This document shows positions 1 through 6,500 of a DNA stretch of 6,566 bases, piece after piece. The stretch is from Deltaproteobacteria bacterium (lineage in GTDB: Bacteria; Desulfobacterota; Syntrophorhabdia; Syntrophorhabdales; Syntrophorhabdaceae): NCBI GenBank assembly GCA_003506795.1, contig DNYO01000074.1, forward strand, positions 1-6,566, written 5' to 3'. The notes under the pieces are model-generated. The model saw only the letters and a list, made by a program, of their open reading frames with translations. It made no database searches and had not been told where the DNA came from. A program made the position numbers and the translations under genes. Within the stretch, counting starts at the first letter, position 1. Each line of letters starts with the position of its first letter.

Positions 1-174
1 ATATGTGCAGGTATCCCCATCGAGCAGAAACGCGGGATCGATGGATCTCTCGAAGAGGATCTTGAATCTTTCTTCTGATTCGTTCAGGACGTTCATGACT
101 TCGTGGAATTCGGTTACGTTGTAAAGCGTGGATCGTGAGTTAAATTGGCAATTCCGATTCACATGAGTGGACAT
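1..174 (-). CDS. PAS-domain signalling protein, N-terminal part only (runs off the left edge)
   Basis: Read leftwards from ATG 174-172, the frame is open for 58 codons to the window edge. Residues 33-44 read SEERFKILFERS and residues 47-53 read PAFLLDG, the usual entry into a PAS sensory domain (linker ending in SEERF, first helix, then the first beta strand FLLDG). Residues 19-30 (NVTEFHEVMNVL) resemble the linker that ends one PAS domain and begins the next (compare DITERK...EEAL), so the true protein may be a multi-PAS sensor or a shortened version of one. PAS domains bind small ligands or cofactors and mostly sit in histidine kinases or diguanylate cyclases; the output domain lies outside the window. 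No transmembrane segment is seen in the visible part. ATG 174 is chosen because a promoter lies 28-63 bases upstream and the frame is closed by TAA shortly before it. The ribosome site is weak (GGGG about 10 bases ahead). ATG 96 is an alternative start. Confidence 0.6.
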   Translation of the reverse strand, partial: MSTHVNRNCQFNSRSTLYNVTEFHEVMNVLNESEERFKILFERSIDPAFLLDGDTCTY

Positions 175-208
175 TTGATCGACACCCCATCTTTAACAAA
201 TTTACTCA

Positions 209-237
209 ATTATATTGAGAAAATAGGACACCAGCAA
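209..237 (-). promoter_or_regulatory. Sigma70-like promoter for the PAS gene, with an inverted repeat over the -10
   Basis: On the minus strand, TTGCTG (237-232) is followed after exactly 17 bases by a perfect TATAAT (214-209). The -35 matches the TTGACA consensus at 3 of 6 positions. Transcription would start near 202, giving a leader of about 28 bases to ATG 174. The -10 lies inside a perfect inverted repeat, CTCAAT-TAT-ATTGAG (205-219), which could be a repressor operator. The surrounding DNA is AT-rich, so a chance TATAAT is possible; the correct spacing and the position ahead of the PAS frame support it. Confidence 0.45.
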
Positions 238-250
238 GATGTAGAATCAA

Positions 251-301
251 TTTACAGATAAGGCGATTTTACAGGTAATTTTGGTTTACAGATAGAAAAT
301 G
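251..301. repeat. Three direct repeats, core TTTACAG(A/G)TA, at exactly 17-nt period
   Basis: The ten-base core occurs at 251-260 (TTTACAGATA), 268-277 (TTTACAGGTA) and 285-294 (TTTACAGATA). The first and third copies are identical and the middle one differs by one base. Start-to-start distance is 17 in both steps, while the seven bases between cores are unrelated. Seventeen is not a multiple of three, so each copy is read in a different codon phase, and a peptide repeat is excluded. Conserved cores with variable spacers look like binding sites for a DNA-binding protein. The array lies just upstream of the -35 of the minus-strand promoter (about -49 to -92 from the inferred start), where activator sites are common. 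It could also be a relic of slippage or an iteron-like fragment. Confidence 0.6.
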
Positions 302-520
302 CTTGGACTGAGCTTGGAACAACTTGGAATATTACAGAGTTTGCGCACCCGGATCCTTGTATTCAATATGATGACACGGAGGCTATTCAAAGGGATTACG
401 AAATTATTATGCATTCAGTGACAGACGGGTGTGGGGTGTATTTCATAGGATATATGGAGTCCCTCATGTTGCTGCAGACTGAACGAAACGGATGACACAT
501 GGGGAATAGATAGCCTTCCT

Positions 521-536
521 TCGCCCCTCAGGGCGA
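521..536. other. Short hairpin, 6-bp stem, tetraloop
   Basis: TCGCCC (521-526) pairs perfectly with GGGCGA (531-536) around the loop CTCA. No T-run follows on either strand. It is the first of three hairpins packed between 521 and 606. Confidence 0.45.
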
Positions 537-543
537 TATAGTA

Positions 544-578
544 CGGCCTGATCCTTCTTTTCTTGAGGGATCAGGCCG
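544..578. terminator. Strong hairpin, 11-bp perfect stem extendable to 14; possible terminator without a T-tract
   Basis: CGGCCTGATCC (544-554) is exactly complementary to GGATCAGGCCG (568-578). Positions 555-557 and 565-567 add three more pairs, one of them G-U, leaving a seven-base T-rich loop. A stem this stable before a gene usually ends an upstream transcript. The + side continues CCCATCTTACCC and the minus side TACTATATCG, neither with the T-run of an intrinsic terminator, so a Rho-dependent barrier, a processing or stability element, or an RNA leader is equally possible. Confidence 0.45.
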
Positions 579-593
579 CCCATCTTACCCTTC

Positions 594-606
594 CTCCCAT
601 TGGGAG
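594..606. other. Small hairpin, 5-bp stem
   Basis: CTCCC (594-598) pairs with GGGAG (602-606) around ATT. On its own this could be chance; it is listed because it is the third hairpin in the 521-606 cluster, 23 bases before the tamA promoter. Confidence 0.25.
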
Positions 607-628
607 AACGTGTTTCCAAAACTGGAGA

Positions 629-658
629 GTGACTTACATGGCAAAGCTGCTCTATAAT
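629..658 (+). promoter_or_regulatory. Sigma70-like promoter for tamAB
   Basis: A perfect TATAAT at 653-658 is preceded after 18 bases by GTGACT (629-634), which keeps the central TGAC of TTGACA (4 of 6). Transcription would begin near 665, about 35 bases before ATG 700. This is the only good -10/-35 pair I see just ahead of tamA. It makes the hairpins at 521-606 part of the upstream region rather than of the tamA leader, unless there is also read-through from further left. Confidence 0.55.
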
Positions 659-687
659 GACAAAGAAAGGAGCGGTTGATTCTGGAT

Positions 688-691
688 GGAG
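688..691 (+). promoter_or_regulatory. Ribosome binding site favouring the ATG at 700 as the tamA start
   Basis: GGAG at 688-691 lies eight bases before ATG 700, good Shine-Dalgarno spacing. The competing AGGAG at 668-672 is a stronger match but only three bases ahead of the in-frame TTG 676, too close for efficient initiation there. Later in-frame ATGs at 709 and 730 would also leave the signal peptide intact. Confidence 0.4.
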
Positions 692-699
692 ACACTGTC

Positions 700-2544
700 A
701 TGATCCACATGGACTTTCGGGGCGGTCTGATGGACAATGTCCCCACCGGGAAACTTTCGAAAAGCGCTAAATGTGGAAGATCCCGATGGGCTCACCTCCT
801 GTTCCTCGCAGTTGCGCTCGTGGGGATGTTCATGCCGGTCATTCTTTGGGCTCAAGGGCCTGTGCGGATTTACATCGAAGGAATAGAGGGCGCTGAACTG
901 GAGAACGTCAAAGTGGCCCTGACACTGCCCGAGGGCCTGGTAAAGGACGGGGTGGTCAACGAAAGATGGCTGGAGCGTTTTCAGGAACAGATACCCGAAA
1001 AGACGAGGGAGGCCCTGGAACCGTTCGGGTTTTATGACCCCGAGGTGACTGTATCATCAGGCCTTACAACGGGGGACATTCACGAGGTTTATGTCTTCAT
1101 TGAGCCCGGGGAACCCGTACGGGTCACGAGCGTCACCGTTGGCATCAAGGGTCCGGGCGAAAAGGAAGAGAAACTCCTGGATCTTGCCGCCGCTTTTCCC
1201 CTGCGCACGGGGGCGACGCTGCGCCATAATGTTTATGAGAGCGCAAAGAACGATCTCCGGGCCAGGGCGGTTGAGCTCGGCTACCTCGACGCCGATTTCT
1301 CCACCCACGAGATACGTGTTACCCCTGAGGAATTGAAGGCCGAGATCGAACTCGTCCTTCAAACGGGGCCCCTGTATTATTTCGGCGAGATCGACTTTTC
1401 CGGTGCACCTCAGTACCCCCAATCCTTTTTCGGCCGCTACCTTGAATTCAAGACCGGTGATGTCTTCTCGCATCAAAAGGTCGCCCTGACGCAGCGAAAT
1501 CTTGTCAATGCCGACCGCTTCAGACGAGTCATAATAACCCCCGACAAGGACGAGGCGACGGCGGATCACCGGGTGCCTGTGCACATAAAACTCGTGCCCT
1601 CCAAGCCAAAGCGGCTAAGGATGGGCATCGGCTACGAAACCGACATCGGGATAAAGGGAACAATAAAATACGAGGATGTGAATTTTTTTGGGACAAGCCA
1701 CAGATTTGAATCCCAGATGGACATCAGTCAACCCATTCAGGTTGTGGGGGCCCGCTATATCATGCCCCACGCAAAGGACACGCGGAGCTTCTCGTCGGTC
1801 AGTTTCAACATGAAGCGCGAAGATCAGAGAGACATATTCACTGAATCGATGACCGCGGAGTTCGAACGGGCACGGACCTTCGGCAAGGTAATGACAGGCT
1901 CCGTCTTTCTCCAGATGTTGAAGGAGCGTTCCGAGGCCGGCGACGACAAGACAAACACATTCTCCGTTCTGCCCGGCGTCCGCCTGTCGGGTATCTATTA
2001 CGACAACATGATACGGCCTTCCCGGGGCTACAGGTACAAGACGGAGCTGAAAGGGACCCATCAGGCGATTGGCTCCGATACGGGGCTCATCCAGTTTACC
2101 GGCGACGGCGGCCTCATCATACCTCTTCCGGCAAGGCTCTCCCTCATCACACGGGGGAAAATAGGCTGGACAACGCAGAACGAACCGAATTCGGACCTGC
2201 CCGTCCCCCTTCGCTTCTTTGCCGGCGGTGATCAAAGTGTCCGCGGATACGGGTACAAGACGCTGGGGCCGGAGGACGTGAACGGAGATGTGGTTGGAGG
2301 CAAGAACCTTCTGGAGGGCAGTATAGAACTGGAGCGCGCCATAGCCAAGGATTGGGGTATTGCCGCGTTCTATGACACGGGCAACGCCTTCAACAGCTTC
2401 TCGGATATGCGGCTGGCCCAGGGGGCCGGCATGGGCGTGCGATACTACAGCCCCATCGGCCCGATAAAGCTCGACATCGCCCGTCAGATCGGAGTGAAAG
2501 ACCCGGATTTCAGGATCCATATATCGATAGGGTTCGGACTATGA
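700..2544 (+). CDS. tamA: TamA: Omp85-family outer-membrane barrel of the translocation and assembly module
   Basis: TamA is the outer-membrane half of the TAM complex, related to BamA, and helps insert beta-barrel proteins and autotransporters. From ATG 700 it is 614 residues, slightly longer than E. coli TamA (577). A signal peptide is clear: basic RSRWAH, a hydrophobic core (LLFLAVALVGMFMPVIL), and probable cleavage after LWA, before QGPVRIYIEG. The n-region is long, about 30 residues; ATG 730 would shorten it. Counting from ATG 700, three POTRA-like segments follow at about 55-137, 139-223 and 225-300, then the barrel from about 304 to the end. Family hallmarks are visible: FFAGGDQSVRGYGY at about 506-519 (the Omp85 VRGY/F lid-lock motif), GGKNLLEGSIEL, a WGIAAFYDTGNAF strand, and MGVRYYSPIGPIKLDIA before the last strand RIHISIGFGL. 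The final residue is Leu rather than the common Phe. It overlaps tamB by ATGA and has its own promoter at 629-658. No frameshift or missing domain is seen. Confidence 0.93.
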   Translation: MIHMDFRGGLMDNVPTGKLSKSAKCGRSRWAHLLFLAVALVGMFMPVILWAQGPVRIYIEGIEGAELENVKVALTLPEGLVKDGVVNERWLERFQEQIPEKTREALEPFGFYDPEVTVSSGLTTGDIHEVYVFIEPGEPVRVTSVTVGIKGPGEKEEKLLDLAAAFPLRTGATLRHNVYESAKNDLRARAVELGYLDADFSTHEIRVTPEELKAEIELVLQTGPLYYFGEIDFSGAPQYPQSFFGRYLEFKTGDVFSHQKVALTQRNLVNADRFRRVIITPDKDEATADHRVPVHIKLVPSKPKRLRMGIGYETDIGIKGTIKYEDVNFFGTSHRFESQMDISQPIQVVGARYIMPHAKDTRSFSSVSFNMKREDQRDIFTESMTAEFERARTFGKVMTGSVFLQMLKERSEAGDDKTNTFSVLPGVRLSGIYYDNMIRPSRGYRYKTELKGTHQAIGSDTGLIQFTGDGGLIIPLPARLSLITRGKIGWTTQNEPNSDLPVPLRFFAGGDQSVRGYGYKTLGPEDVNGDVVGGKNLLEGSIELERAIAKDWGIAAFYDTGNAFNSFSDMRLAQGAGMGVRYYSPIGPIKLDIARQIGVKDPDFRIHISIGFGL

Positions 2545-5500
2545 GAAAGCGCCGCTTCGTCCTGTATGCACTATTGTTCCTGTTCCTTGCATTCACGGCG
2601 TCATTCCTGTGGTCCATCTACACCGTCACGGGCACATCCTTCCTGCTCAAGGGGATAGCACGCGTTCTTCCCGGCACTGTTGAGATGAAAGAGGTGACCG
2701 GCCGGATAGGATATTCACTCCACGTGGAAGGATTAAGGCTGCACCTCACGGACCTCGAGGTAGCCGTCGATGCCGCGGACCTCACATGGCAGCCCCTTTA
2801 CCTCATCACCGGAAAACTGGCGATCATCAAGCTTCGCATCCACAATGTATCCGTCACGGACAGTAAACCCCCCGAAGACAAACCTGTCGACCTCTTGCTG
2901 CCCACCGTCCCCAAATGGCTCACCATGCTGGAAGGCTGGGTCAATGAGCTCGGTGTCAGCAACGTGAAGTACATAAAGTCCGGCGGTGAACCTGTGAGCA
3001 TTGACGGTATTTCAGCAACTATCCTGTGGGATCGGGGTATACTCTCCCTGACCGGCGTAAACGCGAAAACCGCATACGGCAGCGCGGCGGGTGCCGTAAT
3101 GATCAACCTCTCACGGCCCGCCCTGCGCGCACGCCTCACGATGACTCTCCAAAAAAGCGCGGCCGATATCGATACCATACTCCTTGACGCCAGGCTCCCG
3201 GCGTCGAAAGGTGAAGAACAGATCGCCGGGCCCCTGGTGGTTAAGGCCGCCGCCGGAGAACAGGAGCGTTACAGCCTTCAATGCAGACTCGCCGTCACCC
3301 GTCACACCCTCCGGCTGAGCGAGGCAAAGCTTACGAAAAAACCCGAAAAAGGGAGCGTTGAGGCAGCCGGGACGCTGGATCTTTCGGGGAACAAACCGGC
3401 GTTCACCTTCGCGGCAAAGTTCACCGGACTTGACCTTGCGCCCGAAGTCCCAACGGCTACGGACCTCTCGGGGAACATCACCGTCGCCGGAACCATGGAG
3501 GACTTCACAGGAACGGTCGACCTCAAGAACGTCGGAACATCCTGGAAGGAGATCGCACTCAAAGGGAACCTTCGCGGAGAAAGCGAACTCATTGAACTTA
3601 AGGATCTTGAGGCGAGGCTGCTCGGCGGCACAGTCCTGGGGCACATCGGTATATCGCGGGCACGGGACATGACGTTGTCGGCCGGCTTTACCGGAAAAAA
3701 CCTCAATCCCGCCAGGATCAAGCCGGGCCTCGAGGGAAACCTGAATTTCGAAGCGAAAGGCGAGCTCCAGTTACCTGAAAACCAGCCCATGGAAGGCTCC
3801 GTTGTGGCCGCCCTCAAGGAAAGCCGGTTTCAGAAACGGGCCATATCCGCTGATCTTGACGCCTCCTTCCACAATGAGACCATAAAGATCAACGCGTTGA
3901 GCGCACGAGGCAATGGATTTGCCGCCACGGCCAGCGGCACGGTGCAGCAGCGCCTGTCCTATGAAGTACGGATCGACGACGCCTCGAAGCTCCTGCCGGA
4001 CGCAACGGGGAGCCTATTCGCGAACGGATGGGCGCGCTGGCTAAAAAACGAACCGGCGGGCGTCATCACGGCACGGGGAAAGAATATTTCCTATGACCGG
4101 GTCAGGGTATCATCTTTCAACGCTGTTGTGCAGATGCCGGAGGGGTACAAAGGCACCGTTGCCGTTGATGCCGCCGCCCGGAACGCATCCTACGACACCT
4201 TCCGGGCAGACGCGGTCAGCCTCAAGGTCGATGGTACGACAGGCGACCACAGGATCGCTTTTGCCGTTACTTTCGACAAGGACAGGATAGACGCCCTGGC
4301 GCAGGGGAAATATGCCGATGAGACCTGGCAGGGGACAATTCAGAAGGTGTCAGGAAGCCAGGCCCCTTTCGGCCGATGGGACCTTGCGGGACCGTCAACA
4401 GTCCATATCTCAAAAAAACGGATGTCCCTTTCACCATTTGTCCTGACGAGTGCGGCCGGGGAAAGGGTCGACATAAGCGCCAACATCACGCCGGAACCCA
4501 TGGTCGGCTTCGCCTCCGCACAATGGCGGCAGGTTAACCTTGCGCGAGCGAACCGGCTGATCGGACAATCAAAGATTGAAGGCCGTACATCCGGTACGTC
4601 CCGTGTGCAATGGCGCAGCGGCAAACGTCTGACTCTCTCGGGCGACGCCGATGCATCAGGCGTATTCTCACAGGGGTCGATGAAGGTGAATGTCAGCAGC
4701 GTGAACGGCAAGGTGAACTGGGACAGCTCGGGGCTCCTTGCGTCCTGCGACATCGACCTCGGAGATAAGGGACGAATGAACACCAAAATCTCTTCCAGGC
4801 GGCCAGCCGCCTTCTCCCTGCCGGATCAGGGGACCTTTCAGGCGGCCTGGAAAACCCTCGATATCGGCATGCTGCAGCCGATGCTCCCCGATGCCGTGCA
4901 TCTCAAGGGACGACTGTCGGGAGAGATCGCGGGGAACCTCCTGCCCGGCAACCGGTTCGACCTCACGGGGAAGACAGGCATATCGGATGGTTCCTTCTCC
5001 TGGCAGAGCGACCAGGGCGAGATCACGGCACCTATCAGACAGACCGCCGTCGAGTGGACATGGAAGGATACGTCACTAAAAGGAAGCGTAAACCTGGCAC
5101 TGGGCCAATACGGCCATGCTGAGGCCTCATTCCAGGTCCCGGTTGCCGCGAAGCTCCCCCTAACACTGGACAGCAAGAGCCCCACCCTGATCTCAGCCAG
5201 GGGCGCGATGCAGGAAAAGGGACTGCTTGCCGCGCTCTTTCCGGGCCTTGCCCAGGAAACCGGCGGGCAGATCGACTTCGACCTCGCAGCGGCAGGAACC
5301 TTTGCAAACCCCCGGCTTGACGGCCGGCTCACCCTGAAGGGGGCGAGTGCCTACCTGCCGCCTGCCGGCATCCGTCTCAAAGATGTAAGTGCAGAGGTAA
5401 TTTTTAACAACGATCGAATAAATATAGCCTCCTTCCTTGCCCGCTCCGGGTCAGGGTACATCGGGGGCAGCGGGATGGTGCAACACGAGAACCTCCGCAT

Positions 5501-6443
5501 CAGGACCCTTGAGGGAACCATAAAAGGCGACCGCTTCCAGGCTGTGGATCTCCCCGAACTCCAGGCAGCGATAAGCCCGCAGCTTACAGTGACCGGTGAC
5601 GCGCAGAAGATCTCGGTCAGGGGCTCGCTTCTCATACCCGAGGCCCTCGTCCGTGAAGAGAAGAAAGAAAACCTCATCAAGCCAAGCCCCGATGTCGTAA
5701 TCCAGGGCAGGAAGAAGGAACCGAAGCAGGTCCTCCCCTTCGCAATTGACGTTGCGATCACGGTTGAGATCGGCGACAAGGTGCTGGTAAAGGCATACGG
5801 CATCGACACGGGATTAAGGGGCAAAGTCACCGTTACTATGAAAGACCCGAAAGACATCCGGGCGAGCGGCAACATTTCCACAGTAAGAGGCAAGTTCGAT
5901 GCCTACGGCGTCAAGCTCGATGTCAGAAGGGGGCGTATCGCCTTCGGCGGGGGCCCCGTCAATCAGGCGACTCTCGACGTTCTGGCCCTGCGCACGGTAA
6001 GCGATGTATCCGCAGGCGTCCTCGTCACGGGAACACCGGCATCACCGCTCGTCAACCTTTACTCTGAACCCGCCATGCCGGATATGGACATCCTGAGCTA
6101 CATCGTTCTCGGCAGACCACGAGGCACCTCCGGCCAGGCCGACACGGCCCTTCTAGCCCGAGCCGCCAGCGCGCTCCTTACATCCGGCAAGTCATCCACC
6201 ATCCAAAAACAGCTGGGGTTGGACGTCATCGATGTCGAATCGACAGGCGGAGATCTTTCCCAGTCGATAGTCAAGATCGGCAAATACCTCTCACCGGAAC
6301 TCTACATCAGCTACGGCCGCTCGATCTACACCGGCGAGAATCTCTTCGGTCTCCGATACAGCCTAACCCGGCGCCTGGACGTAGAAAGCACAATGGGCAA
6401 CCAAAGCAGCGCCGTCATCTACTACAAAATCGAATTCAATTAA
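2541..6443 (+). CDS. tamB: TamB: inner-membrane-anchored, periplasm-spanning partner of TamA (DUF490 C-terminus)
   Basis: The product is 1300 residues, close to E. coli TamB (1259). The N-terminus is MRKRR followed by one hydrophobic helix (about residues 6-28), an uncleaved anchor placing the rest in the periplasm. The long middle is beta-rich and low in cysteine, as in AsmA/TamB proteins that form a hydrophobic groove for lipid passage. The DUF490 end is well preserved: SPDVVIQGRKKEP near 1050, FDAYGVKLDVRRGRIAFGGG near 1118-1137, LYSEPAMPDMDILSYIVLGRP near 1174-1194, LGLDVIDVES near 1227, LRYSLTRRLDVESTMG near 1273, and terminal YYKIEFN, with one Asn after the usual final Phe. In E. coli, TamB is partly redundant with YhdP and YdbH in phospholipid transport to the outer membrane, and its C-terminus binds the TamA POTRA domains. 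Its ATG overlaps the tamA TGA (ATGA), with AGGG (2529-2532) eight bases upstream, so translation is probably coupled. The frame is uninterrupted. Confidence 0.93.
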   Translation: MRKRRFVLYALLFLFLAFTASFLWSIYTVTGTSFLLKGIARVLPGTVEMKEVTGRIGYSLHVEGLRLHLTDLEVAVDAADLTWQPLYLITGKLAIIKLRIHNVSVTDSKPPEDKPVDLLLPTVPKWLTMLEGWVNELGVSNVKYIKSGGEPVSIDGISATILWDRGILSLTGVNAKTAYGSAAGAVMINLSRPALRARLTMTLQKSAADIDTILLDARLPASKGEEQIAGPLVVKAAAGEQERYSLQCRLAVTRHTLRLSEAKLTKKPEKGSVEAAGTLDLSGNKPAFTFAAKFTGLDLAPEVPTATDLSGNITVAGTMEDFTGTVDLKNVGTSWKEIALKGNLRGESELIELKDLEARLLGGTVLGHIGISRARDMTLSAGFTGKNLNPARIKPGLEGNLNFEAKGELQLPENQPMEGSVVAALKESRFQKRAISADLDASFHNETIKINALSARGNGFAATASGTVQQRLSYEVRIDDASKLLPDATGSLFANGWARWLKNEPAGVITARGKNISYDRVRVSSFNAVVQMPEGYKGTVAVDAAARNASYDTFRADAVSLKVDGTTGDHRIAFAVTFDKDRIDALAQGKYADETWQGTIQKVSGSQAPFGRWDLAGPSTVHISKKRMSLSPFVLTSAAGERVDISANITPEPMVGFASAQWRQVNLARANRLIGQSKIEGRTSGTSRVQWRSGKRLTLSGDADASGVFSQGSMKVNVSSVNGKVNWDSSGLLASCDIDLGDKGRMNTKISSRRPAAFSLPDQGTFQAAWKTLDIGMLQPMLPDAVHLKGRLSGEIAGNLLPGNRFDLTGKTGISDGSFSWQSDQGEITAPIRQTAVEWTWKDTSLKGSVNLALGQYGHAEASFQVPVAAKLPLTLDSKSPTLISARGAMQEKGLLAALFPGLAQETGGQIDFDLAAAGTFANPRLDGRLTLKGASAYLPPAGIRLKDVSAEVIFNNDRINIASFLARSGSGYIGGSGMVQHENLRIRTLEGTIKGDRFQAVDLPELQAAISPQLTVTGDAQKISVRGSLLIPEALVREEKKENLIKPSPDVVIQGRKKEPKQVLPFAIDVAITVEIGDKVLVKAYGIDTGLRGKVTVTMKDPKDIRASGNISTVRGKFDAYGVKLDVRRGRIAFGGGPVNQATLDVLALRTVSDVSAGVLVTGTPASPLVNLYSEPAMPDMDILSYIVLGRPRGTSGQADTALLARAASALLTSGKSSTIQKQLGLDVIDVESTGGDLSQSIVKIGKYLSPELYISYGRSIYTGENLFGLRYSLTRRLDVESTMGNQSSAVIYYKIEFN

Positions 6444-6484
6444 GAAGAAAAGAAAACAGCAAAAGACTGTCTCACGCCCGCTTC

Positions 6485-6500
6485 ACCCCCTCTCGGGGGT
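6485..6500. terminator. Small GC hairpin after tamB; weak terminator candidate
   Basis: ACCCCC (6485-6490) pairs with GGGGGT (6495-6500) around TCTC, 42 bases past the tamB stop. No T-run follows on the + strand. On the minus strand the downstream side is T-rich but begins about 15 bases away. The operon may end here, but the stem is short. The rest of 6444-6566 shows no convincing gene. Confidence 0.3.

Larger units (their letters stand above)
181..480. other. AT-rich segment between the PAS gene and the tamAB leader
   Basis: By hand count 116 of 300 bases are G or C (about 39%), falling to about 30% in 181-300, against roughly 57-58% in tamA. Such a dip fits a regulatory intergenic region, a horizontally acquired remnant, or both. 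It contains the PAS gene promoter, the 17-nt repeat array, a CTTGGA cluster (302-328) and the interrupted frame. I see no terminal inverted repeats, transposase fragment or tRNA-like end. Confidence 0.6.
163..495 (+). pseudogene. Possible broken small gene with one in-frame TAA; family not recognised
   Basis: From ATG 163 the frame runs 32 codons to TAA 259-261, then continues in the same phase without another stop for 77 codons to TGA 493-495. The second half alone (262-492) has no stop in DNA of about 39% GC, where one would be expected every 15-20 codons. It reads like a plausible soluble protein (segments such as WTELGTTWNITEF and QRDYEIIMHSVTDG). I do not recognise a family. No good ribosome site precedes ATG 163. 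The frame overlaps the start and promoter of the minus-strand PAS gene and the 17-nt repeat array, so it cannot be an ordinary intact gene there. The readings are a decayed gene broken by a nonsense change, the remnant 3' end of a gene from position 262 on, or a chance open frame. TAA rather than TGA argues against selenocysteine. Confidence 0.3.

Noticed and set aside
143..153. Short palindrome AATTG-G-CAATT
   Set aside because: It is five-base arms in AT-rich DNA near the PAS gene start; too short to separate from chance and not at a promoter element.
146..160. Possible sigma54 promoter, TGGCAAT followed by ATTCA
   Set aside because: The -24 GG is present but the -12 element lacks the essential GC, so it fails the consensus.
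259..261. Recoded stop (selenocysteine or pyrrolysine) in the 163-495 frame
   Set aside because: The codon is TAA, not TGA or TAG, and the frame has no good ribosome site; decay or chance is simpler.
1..660. CRISPR array, tRNA, IS end or attachment site in the gene-poor left region
   Set aside because: The only regular repeats are the ten-base cores at 17-nt spacing, far too short for CRISPR. No cloverleaf, terminal inverted repeat or transposase fragment was seen.
652..855. 67-codon minus-strand open frame over the tamA start
   Set aside because: It is antisense to the signal peptide and promoter of tamA, with a composition that looks non-coding (HEHPHERNCEEQE).
1615..2520. 301-codon minus-strand open frame inside tamA
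   Set aside because: It lies wholly opposite the conserved TamA barrel, has no recognisable domain and is explained by stop-poor antisense in GC-rich coding DNA. The other long antisense frames over tamA and tamB are the same.
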